A DNA stretch of 64,000 nt from Bryopsis sp. KO-2023 (Eukaryota; Chlorophyta; Ulvophyceae; Bryopsidales; Bryopsidaceae), in the NCBI GenBank assembly GCA_030272585.1, contig BSYQ01000009.1, forward strand, positions 2,728,001 to 2,792,000, given 5' to 3'. The notes below the pieces were generated by a model. The model was not told the origin of the DNA, ran no database searches, and saw nothing but the letters and a program-made list of their open reading frames with translations. Below, in pieces: positions 13,630-25,497 of the stretch. A program made the position numbers and the translations under genes. Numbering within the stretch: the first letter of the stretch is position 1; every line of letters starts with the position of its first letter.

Positions 13630-16249
13630 CGCCCGAGTGGTTTACCTCCGCCATCTCCGTTGCTACGATTGCAGAAAAGCTGAACACCAGTATCGAAGTC
13701 TCCACAGTCTTGGCCAAAGTCTCCACAAAGATAACTCGGAAGTCGCAAGTGTTTGCAAGTCCAAGCCGCCAATTCTTATCTGTTCGAGCTGCGCGCGCGT
13801 ACGACAGATAGGTGGCATTGGAACGTGCGTAGGTCTGCCAAGAGGTCATCGCAGCTGCCCATTGCACTCAACGTCAAATCAAATGAGTAATGCTACGCTC
13901 AACCTATTATTAGCTTATCCAGGTGGATGGGCTGATGCCCTGCAGGGCATTCACTTTCCCTTGCAGTGAAAGCTAAAAACTCAGGCAATGGCTCCTGATC
14001 AGCCATGGAGTTCTGAATTTGCATTTAAAATAAAAGAAAAACCTTGAGTAAAAAAACATGCAGTGTTGGTCAGCTCATGGGTGTACATTTTAGTTTTTGT
14101 TGAATAGATACCACTGGATCTATAATACGGAACAATGATGGTGTATTATTCAAAGACCAGACCCATCTCCAACAGTAACATCTGTGGTTGGAGATGCCAA
14201 AAAGGAGGTTTTCCAGCTTTCAAAACTGTGCCAGCAAAATGTGAAGGTTTGAGGAATGTCCCTTTGGCTTTAGCTCCCATTCTTTTATATTCTAGGAAAT
14301 CTACATTGCAAGGGTCACTGATGACAACGTTCTGTTTGGTTCAATTGTCAAAATGTCCTCCCTTTCCCCCGAAACAAAAACAGAAAAATCAAGAAAATCG
14401 AAGAAACCAAGAAAATCAGCTATGTGGGCAGGGAATATTACTGGCAGATACTTTGTCACTCCTGTTTTTTCCATTGATACCTTTTGTTGTTTTGTAGTTG
14501 TTCTGCGCATTGATTATTGGGGCAATGTACAGTTTCTTTTTGCTTGATTCGTTGATGTGCATGGTGGAAGAGTTCTTCAAAGACAGGGGGACCCCACAGC
14601 CAAAATCGAACTCTGGGGTTTTGGGCTGCTGAGGTCATTCTCAAAACTTTCAAATAATTCTCAAATGCCAACGATTGAAAACAGAAACACAGCAAAAAAA
14701 ACAAACGTACAAGATAAAGACTAGAAGCAAACTGACCTGGTTTGGAAAGAACACATACATACAACTTGTATGATACAAGACATTGTGAAGTGCGTTTATC
14801 ATGATCATGATCATTCACTTCCCTGTGCATTCAGGGAAATATTATAATGGTATCTTCTGTTATTTTGGGGATACGGCCACAACTCTTCTCATTCAGAATT
14901 GTGCAGTCGTCCTTGATGTCATTCCAATTTCGGCAGAAAAGACCCCGGGGTTGGTTTGTTCTGGAACTAGAATTCCAGCGGTGATTGGAAGAATACTATG
15001 AATTCATAATATTAGTATGGTCATTAATGCGGCTGTCCACCAAAAAAGAAAAGACGTTCAGAATCATAATTGCGATAAAATTTGCTTTCAACATGTTTTT
15101 TGGTAGTGCAACCAATAACCCTGTTCTCACAGTAGGATAATGTGTTGCTTTTCATCCACAGAGGAGATTATCAACAGAAAAGATACTGGTGATGACAAAT
15201 CGAAATTCACTGTTGGTCAGCCATAATTCATCAAAAATAAGCTTGCTGTAGAGCATATCTTGTTTTTTTTTTCTTGGGGAAAGTGAAGTGGGGCAATCCA
15301 ATTCTGATGAGGTTGGAAGGAAACAAACATACGCCTGACTTGAAAAATGAAAATGTATATTGACAGCACCACACTTTCCAAGATGCACCCTGTTTTCAAC
15401 ATTTTAATCATGCCTGAGAACTGGAATCAACATTTTGACCAGCTCATTGGTGAGCAAAGATCTTTCTTTGAAAATATAATCTGAATTCACCAAGCCTCTC
15501 CTGTGTTTTTCTTTACACTTAACTAAATTCCAACGGAGTAATACTCAGAGATATGTTACACAACTTCATGCGCGGTTGTAACCGTTTGTGAATGGGCAAG
15601 GTATTTCCAAAAGTGTCAGATAGGCTCTACGTGGTGAAAGAAGAAGAGGGAGACGCCAAAAGATGCAGATCAAAACACGCCCTGTGTGGGAAAAAAGAAA
15701 GAGGAGAAAAATCTTCCAGCAAGATCATTTTGTTAAGCCTGATAAGCTCAAAAAAAAAGAAGAAAAGATGGCAGTCCGTTTTGTGAGACTGAAACGTTTC
15801 AGGAAAATTTCAATAAAATACGATAAGTGCCAGTGGATTAATGAATTAAACTTCAGCTGCCTTGATGTCCAGTTGAAACCCTCATTCACTGGTGCACAGC
15901 AAACCAATGACTCATCACTGACAAGCAGTTGAATACCTCGTATCTTTGGATACATTCTTCCTGAGGGAATACATGGGGCCCTGCTGTGGTCAAATCGCCA
16001 AGGTAAGTCTCTAATCTATTGATATCATATCACCCTGGCTGTGATTGGGATTTTTTCTGGTTGTGAAATGCCAGAAAAAGACGAAGTTTGAGGGTGAAAG
16101 CATGCAGAAATTTTTTTGATAGGAAAAAAAGGAAAAAAAAAAGAGGTAGAGGTCGATCTACTTGTTTTTTGGTAGTCCCTCTACTCAGCGATTGGGTCAA
16201 AAGCTGGCGGGTGCTTACAACAGAAAAGACTGAATCAACGCCTGGATGG
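13630..16249 (+). CDS. Uncharacterised multi-exon gene (partial model)
   Basis: I do not recognise the product and the 5' end is unsettled. The best supported part is the 3' end. Exon 15369-15456 (TTLSKMHPVFNILIMPENWN...) ends in phase 1 at a GTGAGC donor. Exon about 15926-16002 (VEYLVSLDTFFLREYMGPCC) ends at CAAG|GTAAGT. The exon from about 16171 reads SLYSAIGSKAGGC to a stop near 16249. All three are phase-compatible. Likely earlier exons are around 14297 (EIYIARVTDDNVLFGSIVKM, after a clear TATTCTAG acceptor), a preceding exon ending QLSKLCQQNVK at a GTTTGA donor, about 14560-14631 (DPTAKIELWGFGLLR) and about 14828-14948 (YFGDTATTLLIQNCAVVLDV). A possible first exon at 13630-13800 reads EWFTSAISVATIAEKLN. 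Together these suggest a globular protein. Confidence 0.45.
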
Positions 16250-16657
16250 ATTATAACAGGAGGATGTCATATCGACAATCTTGGGGAGAATGGAGCTGCC
16301 AGCATGCAGGTGGGATCTCATTTCAAATCTTTTTATATCTTTTTTCGATGGCATTTCGAAAACATTGAGGGTCAGTTGCAGCATTTCGATTTCATGAGGA
16401 GACCCCTCAAAGAATTGAGAAATATTTTTTGGCTGGGTTTTTCCTGGGGAAGGTGTTGGTAATGAAATATCTCGAGATTTGATGTGAATTTGTTGCAAGC
16501 CTGGTTTCTTGTTCCAGAGTGGTGATGATCTGCATGTAACGCTCACTGGGCGTTGTCTACGAACAGATTCAGAGGTCTTTCTTTTTCTATCCAACAGCTT
16601 TTCCCCGGCAGCCCGTCGAAAAGGGCGCTTCCCAGTTATTCCAACCCGCTGATACAT
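16235..16657 (-). CDS. Single-exon basic ORF, 140 codons
   Basis: Reads MYQRVGITGKRPFRRAAG and stays open to a stop at 16235; composition is basic and hydrophilic and I see no known domain. It would start 130 bases from the SMARCAL1 start in a head-to-head pair and overlap the 3' end of the plus-strand gene by about 15 bases. It may be the first exon of a longer gene, or chance. Confidence 0.3.
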   Translation of the reverse strand: MYQRVGITGKRPFRRAAGEKLLDRKRKTSESVRRQRPVSVTCRSSPLWNKKPGLQQIHIKSRDISLPTPSPGKTQPKNISQFFEGSPHEIEMLQLTLNVFEMPSKKDIKRFEMRSHLHAGSSILPKIVDMTSSCYNPSRR

Positions 16658-16786
16658 TTCAAACGCTTGGTGGAGTTGGGCACCAATCCCGAGCCAATAT
16701 AGCGCACAACTTGGCGTGGAGGTGGATAGTGAGGGTTTCCCTTGCAGGCAAAAAAGAAAGGAAGGGATCTACATACGTGGTCGGGG
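16658..16786. promoter_or_regulatory. Putative promoter of the SMARCAL1-like gene
   Basis: A 129-base interval upstream of the start codon at 16787. It would be bidirectional if the minus-strand ORF is real. No recognisable box. Confidence 0.3.
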
Positions 16787-19700
16787 ATGGATTCGGACGA
16801 CTGCGACGCGGATGAGCTACGAGCATTGGAGCAGGCCGAAAGAGCTTTCGAGGCGCAGCAGCGAACAGAGGTGGCTACTTCCACCCAATCAGCAAGACAT
16901 TCTTGTCCGCGGAACGAACGTCGAGTGTCCATCGTTTTCAAATGCTTTGCATCTTTTTGGGGGTGTCTTTAGACAGGGCCTCGCCAAGCTTCGTTTCCAA
17001 CCACCCTCGGCGTGCAGCGCGTGGATGAACCCCGGCCGGAAGAAAGTCGTCAGTCGTCAGACATCCGGCGCAACGGCTCCGTGCGCCAATTCTTCTCCAA
17101 CCCGAACGCCATGCCATCCTCGCCGTCGATGCTTGCGCGTTTGCGCGAAAACGCAAGCGGCCATCATCAAAGACATGCAAATTCACATCTCCATGCACAG
17201 CCACCCCACACCATGACCCCCCCAGCTTTTCCAGAGCAAAACGCCGCTGCAGGAGTGAATTCAAACTCTCCTTTCCGGCATTTTGCCTTGGGTGCTGATT
17301 CTCGGTCGAATTCCGGCCGAGGGGGAGCGTCGGGGCAGCAAATGAATGCTCAGTTCAATCCTAGGGTGGATCATCATGCAGGGGGGGTGGGGAGTGCTGG
17401 CTGCTACTCAAATGCAAGGTCCAGCGGGGGTACGCTGTTGAAAACTCTGTACACCGCTACGGTCCAGCTTGCGGAAATTTCAAAGCTGCAGGTGAAACTG
17501 AGCGGGTATCATGAAGAATTGATGTCTCTGTTTGACGGCATTCGAGGGGGCCGGATGGAGAGGAAGCGGCTGGCATTCGTTTTCGATGTGGGGAGCTATG
17601 AAGAGGTGGTGAAGGCGATCCAGAATTCCAAACAGAAACTGGAGAGGGTGGAGCTGAAGTTGTACGATCTAGACGTGGTGGCTCAGAAAATTTTAAAGGC
17701 TCAGTGCGGGACGGCGGACGATTCGGACAGGTGTGTTTTGCTGGAGACCATATGACAGACAGTGCAATGCTTGAATCTTTGGTTCAAGAAAGTTATCATG
17801 TCGGTGGTGCTCTCAGCACATTTGCTTTCTTTTTCTTTTAACCTTTTTTTGGAAATTTTTGGATTTTTGGATTTTTGATCACCAGATATTCGACATTGCC
17901 TGAGAGTTTGGAGACGCGGCTGCTGCCTTTCCAGCGGGACGGCATCAAATTCATTTTGAAGAGGGGTGGTCGGGCGTTGCTGGGGGACGAAATGGGGTTG
18001 GGAAAGACGGTGCAGGCGTTGGGCGTAGCGCAATGCTACAAGGATGAGTGGCCAGTGCTGGTGGTGACTCCATCTTCATTGAGGTCCGCAGTTAGATATG
18101 ATGCAATGGAGAATTTGAAGAAAAAAGTAGAATGTGTGTCAAATTTGAGTGACTGTTGATATTGTTCCTTTGGTCGCATTTAATATCTGTCATTCTTTTT
18201 CTTAATTATTATGAGAGCATGGATATGTTCTATGGGGCTTTTTCTTTTTTTTTAGGGAGACGCATCAAAAGCTTTTTCCATATGTCTTTTATCCTGACTA
18301 GTTTTTTTTTTCGCCCACCAAGATAGACCATCATTTGAAAAACTGTGCAAATTTTTTTTTGTTCGGGCGTTGCTTCCCTGATGTCAAAACCCGTTTTTCC
18401 CTCAAAAAAAATGAGAATTGGCATTTTTTTTTCATTCTTTTTTTAATCAAGGGATCAATGGGCAGAGTCGATTTCGCAGTGGCTGGGACTAAAACGAAAC
18501 GAAGTTGAGGTGGCTTCTTCGTCGGGGCTGCCCAGTTTGAATGGGATCTCCTTTTTCATTGCTTCTTATGACTACGTCTCCAAACAGAGCAACGATTTGA
18601 GGGGAAAGTTTGGCATGGTCGTTCTGGACGAATCGCACTCCATTAAGAGCCCAAAGGTGAATTTTGGGAAAAAAAATTGTGTCTCGGTGCTTCTTTCCTT
18701 GCTCCAATTCCAATTTTTCCTTGTTCGAAATTCGGCTTGGTTGATATGTTTTTTTTCGAAGTCCAGTGCCATGTTGCAGAATTGTTTGTGGAGGTGTCGG
18801 ATCGATAAATAGAGTCATTTTCGAGAGGGGGGGTTGGCAGAGAATTTCGTGGGTTTTTTTTGCCAAGTTCGTTGGAAATCCTCATGATCATGAAGATGGC
18901 TCCATTCCAAAAGCATTCCCTGCATTTTGCGTTTTGATTGACAGACCGTCCGGAGCAAAGCCTGCGTTCCATTGGTCCAGAAGTGCAAGCGTGCGCTGCT
19001 GCTGAGCGGAACCCCAGCATTGTCCCGTCCATTCGAGCTGTTTCAACAAATCAAAGCCGTGATGCCAAAAGCAAAGATCTCCCAGGATGAATATTGCGAT
19101 CGATACTGTGCAGGGGACTACTTTGTGAAAACGAAGGGGTCTAAAAACGAGGAAGAGCTCAATTTCTTGCTGTGTTCGACCATCATGATTCGGCGGCTGA
19201 AAAAAGATGTGATGAGTCATTTAAAAAACAAGCTCCGGCAGCAGGTGTACCTCTCCCTCGGCCCGGCCGAAGAGAGCAAACTGAAGGAGGTCAAGAAAAG
19301 ACTGGATGATATCGGGAACATGGAGTCGGCAATGAGCATGTCGCAGGGCCAGAGGGAAAAACACAAGGCTTTGAATCAGTTTTTCCACGAAACTGCCAAG
19401 GCAAAAATCAAGAGCGTGCAGGAATATGTGAAGGACTTGGTGGAGCAGGATCAGAAGCTGTTGATTTTTGCTCACCACATGGAGGTGTTGGACGGCATAG
19501 AGAAAGCGCTCAACCAGAAGAAAGTGAAGTACATCAGGATCGATGGGGCGACGGCAGCCACCAAAAGGGATGAACTCAAAAATGATTTTCAGGTGGGTAT
19601 TCTAAGAATAGAATTTGTGACGATTATTATTGTTTTTTGGGGGGAGGGGGGTTTGGGACGAAAGGGAAAACAGAAAGATTTCTCAGAAAAGAGTCTAGTG

Positions 19701-20394
19701 TAGAGGCTAGGATGCTGGTGTGGATTCAAGGATCCATCGGCCAAACAATATGATTTACTTTCTTTATTGTTTGTTTTAATTTGATATCTCCAGTTGCTTA
19801 CTGTTTTCTCAGTATCAGTTGTGTTGCTTTCCTGGGGTCAGGGGAGGCAGCTCCTCATGGTCAAGTTTGAATCTAAAAATTTGAACTCCGGGTATGCAGG
19901 AGAAAGCCAACGTCAAAGTTGCAATTTTGGCGATCAAAGCTGCAGGAGTGGGCCTCAACTTCACAGCAGCCAACCTCGTAATTTTTGCCGAGCTGTCCTG
20001 GGTACCTGGGGATATCAAACAATGCGAGGATCGAGCCCATCGAATTGGGCAAGAAAACGATGTGGTCATTCGATTTCTGCTGGCCAGAAACTCTATCGAT
20101 GACATGATCTGGAGAACGCTGCAAAACAAACTGGGCAATGTTGGGCAAGTGTTGGATGGAGGGCACGAGGTGCTGTCGGTGGAAAGACGTAGCGTGATGA
20201 GTCCAGGTCAATCTTCTTTGCGTGGCTATCTGGGTTCACAGGGCACTCCATTGTCCAATAAAAAAAGAGGGAGCGAGACAGTTCCAGGGTCGGAGTCAGA
20301 CAGGAAGAAGCGATCAAGAAAGGGGGGGATGGAGGCTTTCTTGACCCCGATTAAAAAAACCGAGACAGGAAAACAGATAGATGGGGGTGAATAA
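16787..20394 (+). CDS. SMARCAL1: SMARCAL1/HARP-type annealing helicase (SNF2 family)
   Basis: ATP-driven DNA-rewinding enzyme that remodels stalled replication forks in the nucleus. Six exons in phase: 16787-16924, 16973-17730, 17886-18083, 18452-18656, 18945-19592 and 19900-20394, 813 residues. The N-terminal part is low-complexity (His, Ser, Gly, Asn). A HARP-like domain follows (KLQVKLSGYHEELMSLF ... RLAFVFDVGSYEEVV). The helicase has LLPFQRDGIKFIL, Walker A GDEMGLGKT, the box VVLDESHSIK, LLSGTPALSRPFELF, the C-lobe ILAIKAAGVGLNFTAA and motif VI QCEDRAHRIGQ. The DESH variant of motif II and the HARP-like domain favour SMARCAL1 over other SNF2 groups. A basic tail (SDRKKRSRKGG) could be a nuclear localisation signal. 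No N-terminal RPA-binding helix is obvious. Confidence 0.92.
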
Positions 20395-20784
20395 ATAGAT
20401 AGTTGGTGGCGGAGCAGGTTGGCTCCACAGCACAAGGACGATGTGTGTATTTGTTAGTCATCCAGAGATTTTGTTTACTTTCTGGCTGCAATCCACACTG
20501 ATGGATGATCAGCACTTTGACAACAGGTTTCTGACAAGTCTCTACATTGTCCAAAAATGTGAGAAGAGCATCGAAGGGGGAATCCTCGGCTCGTCGGTTG
20601 TGGGCTTTGTGTTCCATCAATTGTCCTCGATAGTTTTGGTCAGAACTGATAGTCTTGGTCAGAACTGGTTTATCTCTTGTGTGAGCACATTTCATAGTCA
20701 CGAAATTGATGAATTTGCAAGGAGAAAGTTGAGAGCGGTCAATCAAATCAAGGATAACTATGTACATTTCGTTAATGAGATCGT
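20395..20784. other. Spacer between SMARCAL1-like gene and tRNA-Thr
   Basis: Contains an open frame (20441-20794) that runs into the tRNA and shows no homology. Presumably 3' UTR and the tRNA 5' flank. Confidence 0.4.
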
Positions 20785-20857
20785 GCTCTCTTAGCTCAGT
20801 TGGTTAGAGCGTTCGCTTTGTAAGCGAAAGGTCCGGAGTTCGACTCTCCGAGGGAGC
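20785..20857 (+). tRNA. tRNA-Thr (anticodon UGU)
   Basis: A full cloverleaf can be drawn. The acceptor stem GCTCTCT pairs with AGGGAGC with one G-U; the D-arm/A box is TAGCTCAGTTGGTTA; the anticodon stem TTCGC pairs with GCGAA around the loop TTTGTAA, with TGT at 20819-20821; the T-arm/B box is GGAGTTCGACTCTCC. The discriminator is A at 20858. There is no intron and no encoded CCA. Confidence 0.95.
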
Positions 20858-22121
20858 ATTTTACATGCACCCCTTCCTTTGAGTCCAGGTGATCTGTGTG
20901 GGAAAAAGTTCTCAATGAATCAGAAAAGTGCGTCGTTTGATGGAACTGACCGACGCCTCTTTTACTCTTTTCAACGGTAAGAATTGCCAGCGTCAATACA
21001 AGGAGCACAAACAGAATCGATAACCTGCAAAAAACTTGGGCTGGAAACGCCGTGGACGTCGGCGTGCCACATCCCCCCACCCAACCCCCCCTGCACGGGA
21101 CGAGTCTTTGATTATTGTCCACTATGATGGATCTCTGCACAATAATGTGTTGTTCACTCAGTGGGTTTTGTTTTTAAAAAGAATGATCAAACCTCCCACC
21201 AAGGCAACGAGCTGTGCTGCAAGGAAAAGTCACATTAGCATTACAGGGGTCTTTTCTCAGGATGCAGAACTCTCAACCGAAACAAAACATCCTAAACAAA
21301 AGCCACACCGCAAAGTCCCTTTTCGTTTTTCCTCTTGTTTTAACCTCATTCTTACACAAAAAGACGACAAAATGCCGAAATACCTTTTGAATCGGCCCGC
21401 TCCGACAATATATGACCCAAAAACAAACGATACAAGCTGAATAAAGACTGCCAGTCCCAACCCCCCTCCTGAATTATAATAGCACATACAACATATAAAA
21501 GATATTCCACCGCATGTCTTGTTTCGATTTTTTTCAACTTCTGCCGATGCATTCATCAGAGTGGCTGTTTTTCGACACCGAAAGGCCTTTTTTTTCTCTT
21601 TCACTCCCTGGTCCCCCCAAGAACCGATTTGCACATGCGTGCTGTTTCCTTTTTTTTTGTTTAAAAGCAAGCTGAGATGGATTTTATAATTCTCTTTGGA
21701 TCCACCCTTTTTCTGTTTTCGCTCTTCGACCGGGAAAAAAATATATGTTATTTTTTCTCCAGCTTTTCTCAGAGAGGGGCATCGAATGCCAGCTCATTGA
21801 GATTCATTCTTTCTGTTCTTTTCTAGATTTTTCTGCTTCGCTTCTCTGCACCACCACGAAAAAAAAACAATAACTCGACTGAAGGCAAAACGTAAGGTGC
21901 AGTTCGACCAGTTGTTTGATTCTTCACAGAGCAGAAATTTGTCCAGTGCATTTACTTGCAACACATTTCAAGAAGGAGAAATGCCAGCACCCGGCATTGC
22001 TCAAATCATTGCAACTGCTGTGGTGCCCCAATGGTGTAGAGGAAAAAAAGAAAAGCACCACCATCCCGTATTGGCGTCAAAGTATATTGGAAAAAAAAAG
22101 ACGAAAAACGACGTCAAGTAC
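20858..22121. other. Spacer, possible 3' exon of the small membrane-protein gene
   Basis: Most of it shows nothing. On the minus strand a TTTTTTGCAG acceptor near 21022 opens VIDSVCAPCID in phase with exon 22122-22238; another frame there encodes a hydrophobic run (LSILFVLLVLTLAIL). Either could be the missing 3' exon; neither is proven. Confidence 0.25.
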
Positions 22122-22238
22122 CTGGTAGTGATCCATGAATCCTCCGAACATCGTCACTCCAAGCCCGACCCCGAAAACGATGGTTGCCCCCCCTAGGAAA
22201 CCTGCGGCGGTCTTGAACACGAGGTTAGAGAACGACAT
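22122..22238 (-). CDS. First exon of a small membrane protein (39 codons)
   Basis: Starts MSFSNLVFKTAAGF and continues with the glycine-rich hydrophobic segment LGGATIVFGVGLGVTMFGG, a likely transmembrane helix, then FMDHYQ at a CAG|GTACTT donor in phase 0. The style resembles small mitochondrial or thylakoid inner-membrane proteins, but I recognise no family. The start lies 211 bases from the ERCC1 start on the other strand. Remaining exons are not identified. Confidence 0.45.
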
Positions 22239-22449
22239 AACTTAGCGTGAAGCGGTAAGCCTGCCAGCTGCACTGATGGGTGGTAGGGAGATATCGATTT
22301 CTGGCAAAAGACGTCAACTGGGACTCCTATCTCGCGCTCAATCTTTACGTAATGGTGAATAAACGGAGAGGAGCCAGTGTCGAAAGACGACTTTCAACGG
22401 TCCAAATCCTTTGAACACTGCGCTGGGCGTGGTTTTTTCTTGTGGTGCG
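22239..22449. promoter_or_regulatory. Bidirectional promoter region, small membrane protein (-) / ERCC1 (+)
   Basis: 211 bases between two divergent start codons with no room for other exons. Inferred from layout. Confidence 0.45.
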
Positions 22450-24931
22450 ATGGAGGATTTGAATTTTGATTTCGTTGAGGAAGGGGCGACTGTGGCAGAA
22501 AGAGTCGACGAAACTGCGAGCAGGTGGTTTGTTTTCCTTTAACGTTGGAAGCTGAAATCCTCGTTTTTTGGGGGGTGGTTTCTGCTCCCGCGGTCGCGCT
22601 TCTGGACAACGAGCGAGATTCTTTTGTTTTCTTTTGAATTGATTTGCAGGAACTTGAACGCGACTGGCTCTAACGATGGACAAACGCAAAACGCGTCGGT
22701 TGTGGCCCCGGTTCTTCCAACAGCAACCGTGGCTGGCGGAAACCAGGGACCGTTTTTAATGTGAGAATGTGGTCGAATTTCGTGTTCTTTTCAAAAACGT
22801 CGTCTCCAGTTGCCATGCTATTTTTTAAAATTGAAATTGAAAATTATTCCAGAAGCTCCTTTCCTCCTATTAATTTTTTAGTTCGACATCCACATTGTAC
22901 CCCTGTTCTTCTATTGACTTTTGCTTTTTGCATTTCCTGTTTTCCGTGCTCTTACAGTTGCTAGGTGGGATTTTCCAGGCAGCATGATCGAAGGAACGAC
23001 CAAAAAATGGCCGAAATCCAAAGAGAGGTACAAATCGTGACGACCCGTTCTCACAAGGAAAAAAAAATAATAAAAAAAATAATAATAATATCCGATTATT
23101 AATTATTGCTGATTTTTTAAACGCGATACCATAGGTTTGCTTGCATCCTTCATGTGTCCAAAATTCTCGTTTGATTTTCCCCATCCCCCTGGAACGCAGA
23201 GAGCCCTGGCAGCAAATTCACAGCACGTTATGCTGGTGAGCAAACGGCAGGAGAAAAATCCGTTGTTAAAATTCATACGAAACGTCAGATGGCAATTCGG
23301 AGATATCGTCCCTGACTATATGTTGGGCAAGGACACATGTGCGCTTTTTTTGAGTCTCAGGTGAACACCTCCAATCATATTATCAATATTAGTTATCGAT
23401 TCCATTATACGTCAAAAACGCCAACGGAATGGCGCTTTTGGATCTTGCCATATGATGTAGCGAAAAGTTTCAAACTATTTTTGGATATTTTTTTTCATTT
23501 TTTTCCAAATTTGATTGGAAAAGAGTTGTTGGAAATGCAGATATTATCTTCTGGAGCCGGAATACATCTATGGCCGAATCGCCCAACTCCAGAGGAGTTT
23601 CAGAGTTCGAGTGTTGCTCTGTCATGTGGACGTGCCGGATGTGGTCAAACCGCTCGGCGAAGTCACCAAAATCGCGATATTTCATGATTGGACGCTGATT
23701 TGTGCCTGGTCTTACAAGGTCGGGGAAAAAGAAAAGAAAAAAAACTCTCTTGAGGTGGTAGCAAAATCGCCAAAACTCACACAGCTCCGAAACATGGATG
23801 CCGACAAAGGGGACCTCTTCTCTCCCCCTGCCTTAGTCATCCTATTTTTGTATCTCTCAGGGTTCCCCTCCCCTCCCCCCCCAAAAAAAAGTTTCACTAT
23901 TTTTTTAATTTTTTTCAACCTTTAACTTATTATTATGTTTTTGTTTTTCGTTTATATTTCATCCGAACAAATGCTATCCACTTCAGCATACTGATGAACT
24001 GTGTTTGTGTTTTATTATTTTTCTGTATTTTTTTTCATTTTTTTCATTTTCAGGAGTGTGCGAGATATTTGGAAACTTTCAAAAGCTACGAAACGAAGCC
24101 TGCGGATGGAATCAAAGAACGAGTGGACAACGATTTTTCTTCCAGACTGACGGCCGCTTTGACGGCCATAAAGGGGGTGAACAAAACGGATTCGGCAATG
24201 CTGGGCTCCAGCCTCGGATCTTTTGCAGCCATCATGAAAGCTTCCAAAGAGGACATCTCGGCTTGCCCTGGAATCGGCCCCACCAAGGTGAGAAGAAAGA
24301 ATATAACAATATTTCTACTTCTGTGGGGGTAGTCTGTTCTCCTTTGGGCGATGCCAAATAGACGAACAATTTTAGATTCTTTTGTTTTAGATTCTTTGTA
24401 TTTAGATCTTTTTATTTTAGATCTTTTTCTTCTAGATATTTTTTTTTTAGATCCTTTTGTTTTAGATCTTTTTCTTTTTTTTTTAATGAGAACCAAGGAA
24501 TGCATTCAGGAAGGGAATCTTGTTGCATTTTTTTTGCTTCCAGTTTTTCTTCTTTTTTTTTTTAATAGATCAGGTGATTAAAATGAGATGAGACTATTTC
24601 CTTCTTATAGCTCCAACGACTGCATGACACTTTCCATCAGCCGTTCTATTTCGGACGAGGGGCTTCCAATCACGATTGTCCATCTTCCCAACATCCAAAT
24701 GCTGTCGAAAATATCTCCAAAGCAAAATCCGATCCTCAAGAAGGAATTCCCCAAGCGGGGCCAGCCGCCAGGCAACTTCCAGGATCGAGAAAACGGGGTA
24801 GAAGCGAGAATGTCGAGAAGGAGCAAGATGCTGCTGGAACGAACGAGGCTGCCAGCGAGAAATCTGCTCCCTCAAATGAGAAAGAAGTGGTTCAAGACGT
24901 GGGAATCCCCTTGGACATCGAGGAGTTTTAA
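22450..24931 (+). CDS. ERCC1: DNA excision repair protein ERCC1
   Basis: Non-catalytic partner of the XPF endonuclease; together they cut 5' of bulky lesions and act in crosslink repair. Seven exons in phase: 22450-22523, 22650-22760, 22965-23027, 23202-23360, 23541-23718, 24054-24287 and 24611-24931, giving 379 residues (human 297). The central domain reads [55 protein letters not shown] and LTLICAW-like [11 protein letters not shown]. The C-terminal helix-hairpin-helix region has [33 protein letters not shown] and [12 protein letters not shown] followed by [12 protein letters not shown]. The N-terminal three exons are not conserved and their borders rest on phase alone. A hydrophilic tail of about 75 residues ([10 protein letters not shown]...DIEEF) extends beyond the animal proteins. 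Confidence 0.93.
24364..24478. repeat. TTTTAGATC-type short tandem repeat in the last ERCC1 intron
   Basis: Roughly eight degenerate copies of a 10-14 base unit around TTTTAGATCTTTTT, read directly. Confidence 0.75.
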
Positions 24932-25497
24932 AGTGATGTTTTGACCCTAAAAAGGAGGGGGGGGGGAGGGTCTACCCTCTTATGTAAAATTTCCTTGTTT
25001 TTTGTTCCATGGTTGTGGTGGGATGATGTCGTTTCGGAGTAAGATGGGTGTTTCTGGGCTTGTGTCAGTCATGTAGACATTTTGTTCCTATGTGTGATTG
25101 AGGCTTGTGGCAGCAGATGTTGTCGATATGATGACGCCCCCTGGGTTGAAAATGAGAAGGAACGGTATCCCAACAGAATTCAAACCTACACCGAGATACC
25201 TGGAATGAAACGCACCTACTGTCAGCCAAACCCCAATCTGAATGTGTTCCATGTGAATTTGTATCCATCCAGACAAACTTGCCTGTACAGATCGAAAAAT
25301 ATGGCGCACCCCATTTTTAAATACCGTTCGGAAAGCAATCTTTCTTATCCCTCCACAGGGGAGGGAACTCGATCGAAAAAGTGTTGTTAATACAACTAAG
25401 CACCTTCCCACCCCCACCCCCCACCCCCCAAAAAAAAGAAAAAAAGAAAAAAGAAAAGAAAAAATCTGCCATGGGCTTCCCTGGCCATGAATTCTCC
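24932..25497. other. Convergent intergenic spacer, ERCC1 / LRR gene
   Basis: Two facing 3' ends. It carries a poly-G run near 24957, a C-rich CCCACCCC tract near 25408-25428 and an A-rich stretch next to it. No exon seen. Confidence 0.5.

Noticed and set aside
14134-14830. Minus-strand exons such as FWLWGPPVFEELFHHAH
   Set aside because: Attractive composition, but the neighbouring minus-strand frames lack phase-compatible splice borders, while plus-strand exons in the same place have good ones. Not fully excluded.
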